Source: Alcanivoracaceae bacterium (GTDB lineage: Bacteria > Pseudomonadota > Gammaproteobacteria > Pseudomonadales > Alcanivoracaceae). Taken from it: DNA of 64,000 nt. Under the pieces are notes generated by a model that was not told where the DNA came from, did not search any database, and saw nothing but the letters and a program-made list of their open reading frames with translations. Positions within the stretch are counted from its first letter, which is position 1; each line of letters opens with the position of its first letter. Positions 1 to 8,125 of this stretch are shown piece after piece. The DNA lies in assembly GCA_023146255.1 (NCBI GenBank), contig JAGLCJ010000008.1, positions 1 through 64,000 on the forward strand, read 5' to 3'. Made by a program: the position numbers and the translations under genes.

Positions 1-9
1 TTTGTTTAA

Positions 10-86
10 TGGCGCACCCGGAAGGATTCGAACCTCCGACCCCCAAGTTCGTAGCCTGGTGCTCTATCCAGCTGAGCTACGGGTGC
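10..86 (-). tRNA. tRNA-Arg (anticodon ACG)
   Basis: Leftward tRNA gene of 77 nt with an encoded CCA end. The acceptor stem GCACCCG pairs with CGGGTGC. The anticodon stem CCAGG/CTTGG encloses the loop CTACGAA, giving anticodon ACG, and the T loop is TTCGAAT. A34 is expected to be deaminated to inosine, as in other bacterial Arg-ACG tRNAs. A good promoter lies about 45 bp upstream. Confidence 0.97.
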
Positions 87-130
87 GTGTCTGTGCCCGG
101 TGACCTGTGCGGCCATCGCGAGAGGCGCGC

Positions 131-159
131 ATTATTTCCAAAGGGGGGCACTGAGTCAA
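131..159 (-). promoter_or_regulatory. Promoter of tRNA-Arg(ACG)
   Basis: Read leftward, TTGACT (154-159) and AATAAT (131-136) are separated by 17 bp and followed by a GC-rich discriminator, as is common for stable-RNA promoters under stringent control. The tRNA begins at 86. It also lies just beyond the bfr stop codon. Confidence 0.65.
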
Positions 160-185
160 GCCAAGGACGCTGAAAAATCAGGCAA

Positions 186-662
186 TCAGTCGGCACCTTC
201 CATCTGTTTCTGCAGATAGTTCTCGATGCCGACGCGGTCAATCAGGCCGAGTTGGGTTTCCAGCCAGTCCACATGCTCTTCTTCGGACTCGAGAATATCC
301 TGCAACAAGTCGCGGGAAACATAGTCCTGAACCTGCTCGCACCAGGCAATCGCCTCTCGCAGCAACGGCAGGGCTTCCTGCTCAAGACGCAGATCACACT
401 GCAACATCTCGCGGGTGTTCTCACCGATCAGCAACTTGCCGAGATCCTGCAGATTTGGCAGCCCCTCCAGAAACAGGATGCGCTCGATCAGACGATCGGC
501 ATGCTTCATTTCGTCGATGGACTCTTCGTATTCCTTGTCGGCGAGCTTTTTCAGGCCCCAGTCCTTGTACATGCGCGCATGCAGGAAATACTGGTTTATC
601 GCCACCAGCTCGTTGGCCAATGCCTTATTGAGATATTCGAGAACCTTCTTTTCGCCGCGCAT
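186..662 (-). CDS. bfr: Bacterioferritin
   Basis: 158-residue ferritin-like subunit that should assemble into a 24-mer cytoplasmic iron store with haem at subunit interfaces. The ferroxidase ligands Glu18, Glu51, His54, Glu94, Glu127 and His130 are all present, and Met52, the axial haem ligand, sits in DEMKHADR. The start MRGEKKVLEYLNK matches the usual family N-terminus, and the length is standard. It follows bfd with a 76-bp gap on the same strand, so the two are probably cotranscribed: Bfd reduces the stored ferric iron so that it can be released. Iron-responsive control is expected for this pair, but I could not point to a clear Fur box. Confidence 0.97.
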   Translation of the reverse strand: MRGEKKVLEYLNKALANELVAINQYFLHARMYKDWGLKKLADKEYEESIDEMKHADRLIERILFLEGLPNLQDLGKLLIGENTREMLQCDLRLEQEALPLLREAIAWCEQVQDYVSRDLLQDILESEEEHVDWLETQLGLIDRVGIENYLQKQMEGAD

Positions 663-738
663 GACCAGTCTCCTTGAGAATTCAGCAAAACATTGTGGTC
701 CGGCCGGTTCGAAGGCTCAAGCGGAAAGGCAAATCGGT

Positions 739-969
739 TCAGGCAGGCTGCGGCCAGTAACAAACGGGAGCGGCAATGACTGCGCGGGTTGCGGGGGTGT
801 GGCACTCAGCCCGATGTTCACGCAGCACTGCAGCAGCGTGAATCAGGCATTTGCCACATTGCGCGCCAACGTCGAGATCCTGACGCAACTGCTTGAGGCT
901 GTCACAGCCGGCAGACGCGGCGGCGCGAATCTGACTGTCGGTGACGCCGGCACAGAGACATACAAACAT
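739..969 (-). CDS. bfd: Bacterioferritin-associated ferredoxin
   Basis: 76-residue [2Fe-2S] protein of the BFD/(2Fe-2S)-binding family. The cluster ligands are Cys4, Cys6, Cys38 and Cys41 (CLC and CGKC). It donates electrons to the haem of bacterioferritin to mobilise stored iron. The last 20 or so residues, after the BFD fold, are a non-conserved tail. It is the upstream gene of a bfd-bfr pair. The roughly 450 bp in front of it carry no other gene. Confidence 0.93.
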   Translation of the reverse strand: MFVCLCAGVTDSQIRAAASAGCDSLKQLRQDLDVGAQCGKCLIHAAAVLREHRAECHTPATRAVIAAPVCYWPQPA

Positions 970-1255
970 GAGGTAGCTTCCCTCCTGATGATTGAGGGGA
1001 TGATGATGCTAATAGGATTGATTCGCAATACCGTTTATCGGGAAGCAGGCAGTGCTGTGCTGATGGTGATCTGCAGGTATTGCCGGGTTGAGGCCTCTGG
1101 CCGGAAGGATAATTCAATCGGGACGGCGAACTCGCGCCGCTTGTTTTGCGCTGACCAGATCACCATTCACCATACTGGCTCAGACGCTCATCGGGCTCTA
1201 AAAAAATTGCCCGCATCTGGGGGTGTGCGCAAAGTCAGGCGCGCTTTACGCGCCC
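970..1255. other. Intergenic region upstream of bfd
   Basis: No ORF with a convincing start or family match was found between bfd and the tRNA-like element. The bfd promoter must lie here. The AT-richer stretch around 1005-1035 is the likely site, but I could not fix -35/-10 boxes or a convincing Fur operator by eye. Confidence 0.5.
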
Positions 1256-1384
1256 GAGAGAGGGATGGATTACGCAATCGCTTGTGGCGATTGCTCCACC
1301 CCCTGCGGGGGCGCCTGCGGCGTCCTGCGCCGCTGACGCGGCTTGTCGAACGGAGGGTTCGAATCATGGACTCTCTCACCGCCA
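1256..1384 (+). other. Degenerate tRNA-Ser-like element
   Basis: This plus-strand segment resembles a damaged tRNA gene pointing at the real tRNA-Ser. A 7-bp acceptor-like stem (GAGAGAG at 1256-1262 with CTCTCTC at 1371-1377) is followed by ACCGCCA. A T-loop-like GAGGGTTCGAATC is identical to that of the neighbouring tRNA-Ser, but the 3' half of its T stem is disrupted by a small insertion (ATGGA). The interior is a chain of GC-rich hairpins, including GCAATCGC/GCGATTGC at 1274-1294, rather than D and anticodon arms. It is probably not a functional tRNA. It could be a tRNA-derived repeat or the scar of an inverted duplication of the tRNA 3' end. Confidence 0.6.
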
Positions 1385-1438
1385 GACCATAAAAAAAGCC
1401 CCTTTCGGGGCTTTTTTTATGGTCTGGCGGTGAGAGAG
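1371..1438. terminator. Bidirectional terminator inside a 32-bp palindrome
   Basis: Perfect inverted repeat with 32-nt arms (1371-1402 and 1407-1438) and a TTTC loop. The core AAAAAAAGCCCC-TTTC-GGGGCTTTTTTT is a strong intrinsic terminator on both strands. It ends the leftward tRNA-Ser transcript and would equally end a rightward transcript through the tRNA-like element. The outer arms are the 3' end of tRNA-Ser and its mirrored copy. Confidence 0.9.
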
Positions 1439-1515
1439 GGATTCGAACCCTCGATACGGTTTTAACGTATACTCCCTTAGCAGGGGAGCGCCTTCAGCCA
1501 CTCGGCCATCTCACC
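1425..1515 (-). tRNA. tRNA-Ser (anticodon GCT)
   Basis: Leftward 91-nt class II tRNA with a long variable arm and encoded CCA. The acceptor stem is GGTGAGA/TCTCACC with discriminator G. The anticodon stem CTCCC/GGGAG encloses CTGCTAA, giving GCT. It lies downstream of csrA on the same strand, as in pseudomonads, and ends at the strong palindromic terminator next to it. Confidence 0.97.
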
Positions 1516-1548
1516 AAATGAAAGCGGCAGCCTGAGCTGCCGCCGGCA

Positions 1549-1557
1549 TAATACCAT
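1549..1557 (-). promoter_or_regulatory. Possible extended -10 of tRNA-Ser
   Basis: Read leftward, TGGTATTAT forms an extended -10 (TG-n-TATTAT) about 35 bp before the tRNA 5' end. No good -35 is present at 17 bp; a run of eight T residues occupies that space. A GCGGCAG/CTGCCGC hairpin lies between it and the tRNA. Confidence 0.35.
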
Positions 1558-1584
1558 CTGGAAAAAAAATTCCCAGCGTTGATA

Positions 1585-1773
1585 TCAGCCCTGTTCACCG
1601 TCTGCTGCTTTTTCGTGCTGAATGCGAAGATAAATCTCTTCGCGATGCACGGCCACTTCCTTCGGTGCATTGACACCCAGGCGTACCTGGTTGCCTTTGA
1701 CACCCAGCACGGTCACGGTGACATCGTCACCGACCATCAGAGTTTCGCCTACACGGCGGGTCAGAATCAGCAT
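1585..1773 (-). CDS. csrA: Carbon storage regulator CsrA/RsmA
   Basis: 62-residue RNA-binding translational regulator that binds GGA-containing leaders as a homodimer. It starts at MLILTRRVGE, the invariant CsrA N-terminus, with GGAGGG six bases upstream; the longer open frame to 2001 is not coding. The conserved RLGVNAPKEVAVHREEIY segment is present. It lies downstream of lysC and upstream of tRNA-Ser, as rsmA does in Pseudomonas. Its expected antagonist, an RsmZ-type sponge RNA, is encoded 10 kb away in this window (about 11951-12070). Confidence 0.97.
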   Translation of the reverse strand: MLILTRRVGETLMVGDDVTVTVLGVKGNQVRLGVNAPKEVAVHREEIYLRIQHEKAADGEQG

Positions 1774-1927
1774 GGTTGGTCCCTCCGGGGTCCTCAAGGT
1801 CAAACGAGCGCATTCCCCGCCTGCAAGGCCCGGCTCTCCGTGAATCCATGGTACGGGACAGCAGCCCGTCCCTGCGATGCGGGGACGGGCATTATGACAG
1901 AACTTATTCGTAGTGTCTGCCGACCCC

Positions 1928-3154
1928 TCAGGACGCCGGTTTGTCCAGCTCGAAGGCTGCGTGCAGGGCGCGAACCGCCAGCTCCAGGTACTTCTCGGCA
2001 ATCACCACGGAAATCTTGATTTCCGAGGTCGAGATCATCTCGATGTTGACCCCTTCAGACGCCAGCGACTGGAACATCCGGCTGGCAACACCAGCGTGGG
2101 AACGCATACCGACCCCAACCAGAGACACCTTGGCAATCTTGTCATCGGCCAGCACATCGCGGGCGCCGAGATCCTTGGCAACCTGCTCGAGAATCTTCTT
2201 CGCCTTGGCCATCTCGTTGCGGTGGACGGTGAAGGTGAAATCCGTGGCACCGTCAGCGCCGACGTTCTGAACGATCATGTCCACTTCAATATTGGCATCG
2301 CCGATCGGGCCGAGGATCTTGTAGGCAATACCCGGGGTATCCGGCACACCACGCAGAGTCAGCTTGGCTTCGTCACGGGTAAAGGCAATTCCGGAGATAA
2401 CCGGCTTTTCCATATCAACCTCTTCATCGACGGTGATCAGGGTCCCGGGACCCTCCTGAAAACTGTGCAGAACCCGCAGCGGCACATTGTACTTGCCGGC
2501 AAATTCCACCGAACGGATCTGCAGGACCTTCGAGCCCTGGCTCGCCATCTCCAGCATCTCCTCGAAGGTAATGTGGTCGAGACGGCGAGCACTGTCCACG
2601 ACCCGCGGATCGGTGGTGTAGACGCCATCGACATCGGTGTAGATCTGGCACTCATCAGCCTTCAGCGCTGCGGCCAGAGCCACCGCCGTGGTATCCGAGC
2701 CACCGCGACCTAATGTGGTGATATTGCCTTCCGGGTCGATCCCCTGAAAACCGGCCACCACAACCACGCGGCCGGCAGCCAGATCGCCACGCATGCTCTG
2801 CTCGTCGATATGCTCGATTCGCGCTTTCATGAACGCGCTGTCAGTGCGAATGGGCACCTGACCACCGGTAAAACTGCGGGCATCAATACCAAGCTTGTGC
2901 AAAGCCATCGACAATAACGCGATGGTGACCTGCTCACCGGTTGAAACCAGCACATCCATTTCCCGAGGGGTCGGGTCATCCTGGATCTGCTTGGCCATGC
3001 CGATCAATCGGTTGGTCTCGCCGCTCATGGCGGAAACCACCACCACGATCTGATGACCTTCGGACAGGAAGCGGCCGATCTTGTCTGCCACTGCCTGAAT
3101 ACGTTCGACGGTCCCCACCGAGGTGCCGCCGTATTTCTGCACTATCAGGGCCAT
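1928..3154 (-). CDS. lysC: Aspartate kinase
   Basis: 408-residue monofunctional aspartokinase catalysing the first step of the lysine, threonine and methionine pathway (aspartate to 4-phosphoaspartate). The N-terminal amino-acid kinase domain opens with the KYGGTS motif. Two ACT domains follow from about residue 265, as in the compact beta/alpha-type enzymes that respond to lysine plus threonine. The start MALIVQKYGGTS is the usual one. It sits between alaS and csrA, as in Pseudomonas. Only 43 bp separate the start from the alaS terminator, so lysC probably relies on read-through or on a promoter inside alaS. Confidence 0.96.
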   Translation of the reverse strand: MALIVQKYGGTSVGTVERIQAVADKIGRFLSEGHQIVVVVSAMSGETNRLIGMAKQIQDDPTPREMDVLVSTGEQVTIALLSMALHKLGIDARSFTGGQVPIRTDSAFMKARIEHIDEQSMRGDLAAGRVVVVAGFQGIDPEGNITTLGRGGSDTTAVALAAALKADECQIYTDVDGVYTTDPRVVDSARRLDHITFEEMLEMASQGSKVLQIRSVEFAGKYNVPLRVLHSFQEGPGTLITVDEEVDMEKPVISGIAFTRDEAKLTLRGVPDTPGIAYKILGPIGDANIEVDMIVQNVGADGATDFTFTVHRNEMAKAKKILEQVAKDLGARDVLADDKIAKVSLVGVGMRSHAGVASRMFQSLASEGVNIEMISTSEIKISVVIAEKYLELAVRALHAAFELDKPAS

Positions 3155-3196
3155 AGGGTTCCACTTGGGTCAGAGTTGATGCGGGCTGCTGCCCGG

Positions 3197-3233
3197 CAAA
3201 AAAGCGGCGCCACTGTACCATCAGTCGCGCCGC
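3197..3233 (-). terminator. Terminator after alaS
   Basis: Read leftward, a GC-rich stem (GCGGCGC/GCGCCGC, extended by ACTG/CAGT) is followed immediately by six T residues. It lies just beyond the alaS stop codon and before lysC, so it should uncouple the two at least partly. Confidence 0.75.
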
Positions 3234-3253
3234 CTTGCATGTGGGTCCGGTTG

Positions 3254-5881
3254 TCAGCTTTGCCCGCGAATCCAGTCCGGCACAGCTTCCAGAGCCGCCG
3301 ACAGAGCCGCCAGATCGGTGCCACCACCCTGAGCCATATCGGCCCGGCCACCGCCCTTGCCGCCAAGTTGCTCCGACACCTTACGGACCAGTTCACCGGC
3401 ATTGAAGCGCTCGGTCAGGTCTTTGGTGACACCGGCGACAACACTGATCTTGTCACCCTCCACCGCTGCCAGCAGGATCACCGCCGAACCGAGTTTGTCC
3501 TTGAGCTTGTCCATGGCCGTGCGCAGGGTTTTGCTGTCGGCGCCATCCAGCTGGGCAGCCAGTACCTTGACGCCATTGATTTCCTGTACCTGTGTGCTGA
3601 GATCATTACCGGTGCCGGAAGCCAGCTTCTGCTTGAGGCGCTCGATCTCCTTCTCCAGCTCGCGGCTGCGATTGACCAGCTGCTCAAGACGTTGTGGCAA
3701 CTGATCCGCCGACGCCTTGAGAACAGCGGCGCTGTCGCTGACCAGCTGCGACAGCCGCTGTACTTCCGCCAGCGCGCGCTCACCCGCCACCGCCTCGATG
3801 CGACGCACCCCGGCGCTACTGGCGCCCTCGGAAACAATCCGGAACAGACCGATATCGCCGGTGCGGGCAACGTGTGTACCACCGCAAAGCTCTTTCGAAA
3901 AACCGTCGGCGCCCATGGTCAGCACTCGCACCTGATCGTCGTACTTTTCACCGAACAGGGCCATGGCGCCGGCCTTGCGGGCAGAATCTATATCCATCAG
4001 CTCCGTGCTGACCGGAACGTTGGCGAGGATCTGGCGATTGACGATCGCTTCAACCTCGGCAATCTGCTGCGGCTTGACCGCTTCGCCGTGGGAAAAATCA
4101 AAACGCAGATACTCGGCGTTGACCAGCGAGCCCTTCTGGCTGACATGCTCACCAAGCACTTTGCGCAACGCCGCGTGCATCAGGTGCGTTGCCGAGTGGT
4201 TGCGCATGATCGCGCGACGGCGCTGCTCATCAACATGCGCAGCAAGACGATCGCCGACCTTCAGGCTGCCCTGCTCAAGCACGCCGATATGCAGATAGGC
4301 CTGCTGGCGCTTGCGGGTATCGGCAACAACAAACTGCGTACCATCGTTGGTGAGCACGCCGGTATCGCCGACCTGACCGCCGGATTCGGCGTAGAAAGGC
4401 GTCTTAGACAGCACCACCATGCCGTCCTCGCCGGCGCTCAGCGACTGCACTGCCTCACCGTTGCGATACAGCGCCACCACTTCCGACATATCGGCAAGGC
4501 GTTCGTAGCCGGAAAAATCGCTGATGGCGTCCACCTGAAGACGGTCGTTGTAATTGTTGGCAAAAGCATCAGCACCGCGCGAACGGGTACGCTGCTGCGC
4601 CATGCAGGCTTCGAACCCGTCCATATCCAGAGTCAGGCCGCGCTCACGGGCAACATCATTGGTCAAATCGACTGGAAACCCGTGGGTGTCGTACAGGGCA
4701 AACACCACGTCGCCGGGAATGACAGTGGAAGACAGACCAGCGACCGCCGATTCAAATACTTTCATGCCATCAGCGAGCGTACGGGCGAACTGCTCTTCTT
4801 CCGCGAGCAAGGCCTTTTCGATCCGCACCTGACCGTCTTTCAGCTCCGGATAGGCGCCGCCCATCTCGGCCACCAGCGCCTTAGTGAGCTTGTAGAAAAA
4901 CGGCTTGTCCTGACCCAGCTTGTGACCATGGCGCAGGGCGCGGCGAATGATCCGGCGCAGCACATAGCCGCGACCCTCGTTGGACGGAATCACGCCGTCG
5001 CAGATCAGGAAGCCGGCCGAGCGGATATGGTCGGCAATAACGCGCAGGGATTTTTCTTCCATATCCTTGCAACCGGTGGCATCTGCCGCCGCTGTCAACA
5101 GGGTCTGGAACAGATCGATTTCGTAGTTGGAATGCACGTGCTGCATCACGGCGGAAATGCGCTCAAGGCCCATACCGGTATCGACACTCGGTTTCGGCAG
5201 CGGCTTCAGCTCGCCATCCGGCTGGCGGTCAAACTGCATGAACACCAGGTTCCAGATTTCGATAAAGCGATCACCGTCTTCCTCCGGCGAACCCGGCGGG
5301 CCACCCCAGATGTCCGCACCATGATCGTAGAAAATTTCCGTGCAGGGACCACACGGACCCGTGTCACCCATGGTCCAGAAATTGTCCGAGGCGTAAGGCG
5401 CGCCCTTGTTGTCGCCGATACGAACAATGCGATCCTTCGGCACGCCCATATCATTGGCCCAGATACTGAAAGCCTCGTCATCGCTGGCATAGACCGTCAC
5501 CATCAGCTTGTCTTTCGGAATGTTCATCCATTCCGGACTGGTCAGAAACTCCCAGGCAAAGCGGATCGCATCATGTTTGAAGTAATCGCCAAAGCTGAAG
5601 TTACCGAGCATTTCAAAGAAGGTGTGATGACGGGCGGTATAACCGACATTCTCAAGATCGTTGTGCTTGCCACCGGCACGAACACAGCGCTGGCTGCTGG
5701 CCGCGCGAACGTAATCGCGCTTTTCACGGCCAAGGAACAGGTCCTTGAACTGGTTCATACCGGCATTGGTGAACAGCAGGGTCGGGTCGTCGTGGGGCAC
5801 CAGCGAGCTGCTGGCGACAACGGCGTGGCCCTGACGGGCGAAGTAATCGAGAAAGGCCTGGCGAATGTCAGCACTCTTCAT
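3254..5881 (-). CDS. alaS: Alanine-tRNA ligase
   Basis: 875-residue class II aminoacyl-tRNA synthetase. The start MKSADIRQAFLDYFARQGH is the canonical N-terminus; a 54-codon upstream extension of the frame is not credible. The catalytic core includes the motif with HHTFFEMLGNFSFGDYFK. The editing domain carries HSATHLMHAALR (HxxxH) and the CGGTHV zinc-binding cysteine and histidine, which deacylate Ser- and Gly-tRNA-Ala. A coiled-coil and a C-terminal C-Ala domain follow. It follows recX with a 130-bp gap and is closed by its own terminator. Confidence 0.98.
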   Translation of the reverse strand: MKSADIRQAFLDYFARQGHAVVASSSLVPHDDPTLLFTNAGMNQFKDLFLGREKRDYVRAASSQRCVRAGGKHNDLENVGYTARHHTFFEMLGNFSFGDYFKHDAIRFAWEFLTSPEWMNIPKDKLMVTVYASDDEAFSIWANDMGVPKDRIVRIGDNKGAPYASDNFWTMGDTGPCGPCTEIFYDHGADIWGGPPGSPEEDGDRFIEIWNLVFMQFDRQPDGELKPLPKPSVDTGMGLERISAVMQHVHSNYEIDLFQTLLTAAADATGCKDMEEKSLRVIADHIRSAGFLICDGVIPSNEGRGYVLRRIIRRALRHGHKLGQDKPFFYKLTKALVAEMGGAYPELKDGQVRIEKALLAEEEQFARTLADGMKVFESAVAGLSSTVIPGDVVFALYDTHGFPVDLTNDVARERGLTLDMDGFEACMAQQRTRSRGADAFANNYNDRLQVDAISDFSGYERLADMSEVVALYRNGEAVQSLSAGEDGMVVLSKTPFYAESGGQVGDTGVLTNDGTQFVVADTRKRQQAYLHIGVLEQGSLKVGDRLAAHVDEQRRRAIMRNHSATHLMHAALRKVLGEHVSQKGSLVNAEYLRFDFSHGEAVKPQQIAEVEAIVNRQILANVPVSTELMDIDSARKAGAMALFGEKYDDQVRVLTMGADGFSKELCGGTHVARTGDIGLFRIVSEGASSAGVRRIEAVAGERALAEVQRLSQLVSDSAAVLKASADQLPQRLEQLVNRSRELEKEIERLKQKLASGTGNDLSTQVQEINGVKVLAAQLDGADSKTLRTAMDKLKDKLGSAVILLAAVEGDKISVVAGVTKDLTERFNAGELVRKVSEQLGGKGGGRADMAQGGGTDLAALSAALEAVPDWIRGQS

Positions 5882-6011
5882 GGGATCGGGGCGTCCGGCT
5901 GGCAAAAAGAAAGCCGGGAGTATACCTGTCCGCTGCTTTTGTGACGATGGTCCGGGGTTCGGCGGGCGGAGATTATCGCGCCTGCCGGAAAGGCAGCGGT
6001 TATCGACCGCC

Positions 6012-6470
6012 TCAGTCATCCAGCTCGCGCAACTCCAGGGCATGGAAGCACTGTTCGCCGGTAAAGCCCCGGTACTGCAGGTATCGCAGCTGCCGGGCCT
6101 TCTCCTTCTGATCAGTCACCGGCTTGTGGCCAAAACGACGTTGGCGTAGCGCTCTGGCCTGAGCGAACCAGTCAACATCCAGACTGGACAGGGCCTGATC
6201 GATCAACTTCGAATCAATGCCGCGCTGCTTCAGGTCCTGCCTGAGCCGGAGCAGACCATGACCACGCTCAATGGCGGAGCGGATCAGCACATCCAGATAG
6301 CGCGATTCATCAAGGAAGCGGTGCTCCTCCAGCCAGCCCAGCAGCGAAGTCAGATCGACTTCCTCGCCAAACTTGCGCCGCAGCTTGCGGGTGATTTCAC
6401 TACGGGAATAGTCGCGCCGCCCCAGCCAATCGAGGGCGGCGCGACGCATTTCCGCCTGCTGATCAGTCAT
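6012..6470 (-). CDS. recX: RecA regulator RecX
   Basis: 152-residue helical-repeat protein that binds within the groove of RecA filaments and limits their extension. The family signature LDESRYLDVLIRSAIERGHGLLRLRQDLKQRGI is split across the middle of the protein, and YLQYRGF occurs near the end. Its start overlaps the recA stop by 8 bp (ATGACTGA), so it is translationally coupled to recA and comes under the same LexA control. Confidence 0.95.
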   Translation of the reverse strand: MTDQQAEMRRAALDWLGRRDYSRSEITRKLRRKFGEEVDLTSLLGWLEEHRFLDESRYLDVLIRSAIERGHGLLRLRQDLKQRGIDSKLIDQALSSLDVDWFAQARALRQRRFGHKPVTDQKEKARQLRYLQYRGFTGEQCFHALELRELDD

Positions 6471-7500
6471 CTGCCTCAGCTGTGACTTCCTCAGAGGCCG
6501 GCGCCGATACCGGAACGGCGAGCATCTGCGCCCGGATGGCCGCTTCGATCTCCTCGCGGACCGCCTGGTTCTCCTTCAGGTAATCGCAGGCATTGGACTT
6601 GCCCTGACCAATCTTGTCGCCCTTGTAGGCATACCAGGCACCGGATTTGTCGATCAGGCCAAGCTGCACACCCATATCAATGATTTCACCAAGCACGTTG
6701 ATGCCATGGCCGTAGAGGATCTGGAACTCGGCCTGACGGAATGGCGGTGCCACCTTGTTCTTGACCACCTTCACCCGGGTTTCGTTACCGGTGACCTCGT
6801 CGCCCTGCTTGACGGCACCGATACGGCGGATATCCAGACGTACGGAAGCGTAAAACTTCAGCGCGTTACCACCGGTGGTGGTTTCCGGGTTACCGAACAT
6901 CACACCGATCTTCATACGAATCTGGTTGATAAAGATCACCAGGCAATTAGCGTTCTTCACCGAGCCGGTGATCTTGCGCAGCGCCTGGCTCATCAGACGG
7001 GCCTGCAAGCCGACGTGAGAATCACCCATCTCGCCTTCGATTTCGGCCTTCGGCACCAGCGCCGCCACCGAGTCAACAATGATCACATCAACCGCGCCGG
7101 AACGGACCAGCATGTCGGTGATTTCCAGTGCCTGCTCGCCGGTATCCGGCTGTGACACGATCAGGTCGTCCAGTTTGACGCCCATCTTCTCGGCATAATC
7201 CGGGTCAAGTGCGTGCTCGGCATCGACGAAGGCGCAGTTGGCGCCCTGCTTCTGGGCCTGCGCGATCACCGACAGGGTCAGCGTGGTTTTGCCCGAAGAT
7301 TCGGGGCCGTAGATTTCGACAATCCGACCCTTCGGCAGGCCACCGATCCCCAGCGCCACATCCAGCCCCAGCGAGCCGGTGGAAATGGCCGGGATACGCT
7401 CACGCTTCTGGTCGCCCATGCGCATGACGGAACCCTTGCCGAACTGACGTTCAATCTGGGCCAATGCGGCGTTCAGGGCCTTGCCTTTGTTCTGATCCAT
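6463..7500 (-). CDS. recA: Recombinase RecA
   Basis: 345-residue recombinase that forms filaments on single-stranded DNA for homologous recombination and SOS induction. The start MDQNKGKALNAALAQIERQFGKGSVMRMG is typical. Walker A is GPESSGKTT at about residues 67-75, and the L2 and Walker B regions are intact. The acidic C-terminal tail is present. The upstream in-frame extension to 7644 overlaps the LexA operator and is rejected. The order pncC-recA-recX-alaS matches pseudomonads. Confidence 0.99.
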   Translation of the reverse strand: MDQNKGKALNAALAQIERQFGKGSVMRMGDQKRERIPAISTGSLGLDVALGIGGLPKGRIVEIYGPESSGKTTLTLSVIAQAQKQGANCAFVDAEHALDPDYAEKMGVKLDDLIVSQPDTGEQALEITDMLVRSGAVDVIIVDSVAALVPKAEIEGEMGDSHVGLQARLMSQALRKITGSVKNANCLVIFINQIRMKIGVMFGNPETTTGGNALKFYASVRLDIRRIGAVKQGDEVTGNETRVKVVKNKVAPPFRQAEFQILYGHGINVLGEIIDMGVQLGLIDKSGAWYAYKGDKIGQGKSNACDYLKENQAVREEIEAAIRAQMLAVPVSAPASEEVTAEADD

Positions 7501-7566
7501 GATGGATTCCCTCTGCTGGTCGCTCGTGCGAATGAATGTCGGCTGACAGTCCGGCCGGTGACGCCA

Positions 7567-7604
7567 ATCAGACACCAACGCCCGACCACTGTCAATATGG
7601 ACAG
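7567..7604 (-). promoter_or_regulatory. recA promoter with LexA box
   Basis: A perfect LexA operator, CTGTCAATATGGACAG (CTGT-N8-ACAG), lies at 7589-7604. Read leftward, TTGACA (7590-7595) inside it is a consensus -35, and TCTGAT (7567-7572) follows at 17 bp as a -10. LexA would therefore occlude the -35 directly. The site lies about 90-105 bp before the recA start. Confidence 0.92.
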
Positions 7605-7636
7605 TATTATGCCAGTCCCGGAAATGATCGCAAGGG

Positions 7637-8125
7637 CTATCCACCCAATCGTGCTATCAGCCCTTGCAGGGCTCGAATGACAGTCTGTTCCCTCACAGCC
7701 TGTCGGTCGCCGCCGAGCAGGAAACACTCGGCCTCGGCATAGCCGAGCTTCTGTCCCCAGCCCACCCAGACCGTGCCCACCGGCTTGTCGACCGTGCCGC
7801 CATCAGGCCCGGCGATGCCGGAAACGGCAATGGAAAGATGCGCTCTGGAGCGTTGTATCGCGCCCTTGGCCATCTCCAGTACCACTTCCTCACTGACCGC
7901 GCCGAAGCGACTGAGGGTGTCCGCTGACACCCCCAGCATTTCCTGTTTGGACTGATTCGAGTAACTGACAAAACCGCGCTCAAACCAGGCTGAGCTGCCA
8001 GCCACGGAGGTAATCGCTTCGGCGATCCAGCCACCAGTGCAGGACTCTGCCGTGACCAGCATGATCTTCTGCCGGGCAACAAGCCGGCCGGCCCGCTCCG
8101 CGAGAACATAAATCTGGTTATCCAT
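7637..8125 (-). CDS. pncC: Nicotinamide-nucleotide amidase (CinA C-terminal family)
   Basis: 162-residue CinA-C domain protein. It hydrolyses NMN to nicotinate mononucleotide and ammonia in the pyridine nucleotide cycle. The motifs TAESCTGGWIAEAIT and SGIAGPDGGT hold the substrate site. The start MDNQIYVLAERAGRL gives the length expected for the single-domain form and overlaps the tpm stop by a few bases. The gene is next to recA, as the cinA-type gene is in pseudomonads. Confidence 0.9.
   Translation of the reverse strand: MDNQIYVLAERAGRLVARQKIMLVTAESCTGGWIAEAITSVAGSSAWFERGFVSYSNQSKQEMLGVSADTLSRFGAVSEEVVLEMAKGAIQRSRAHLSIAVSGIAGPDGGTVDKPVGTVWVGWGQKLGYAEAECFLLGGDRQAVREQTVIRALQGLIARLGG

Noticed and set aside
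1005..1035. Possible Fur box upstream of bfd
   Set aside because: Some GAT-rich similarity exists, but fewer matches than I would accept for a Fur site; regulation by iron remains only expected.
1256..1384. Functional second tRNA-Ser
   Set aside because: There is no anticodon arm or D arm, and the T stem is broken, so it cannot be a working tRNA.
415..1392. 325-codon plus-strand frame across bfr, bfd and the tRNA-like element
   Set aside because: It is antisense to two certain genes and has no domain; its end runs into the terminator palindrome.
3053..5944. 963-codon open frame antisense to alaS
   Set aside because: It lies wholly opposite a confident alaS gene and partly opposite lysC, has no recognisable domain and reflects the codon bias of the sense gene.
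7501..7644. 48-codon N-terminal extension of recA
   Set aside because: It would translate through the LexA operator and promoter; RecA normally starts at MDQNKGKAL.
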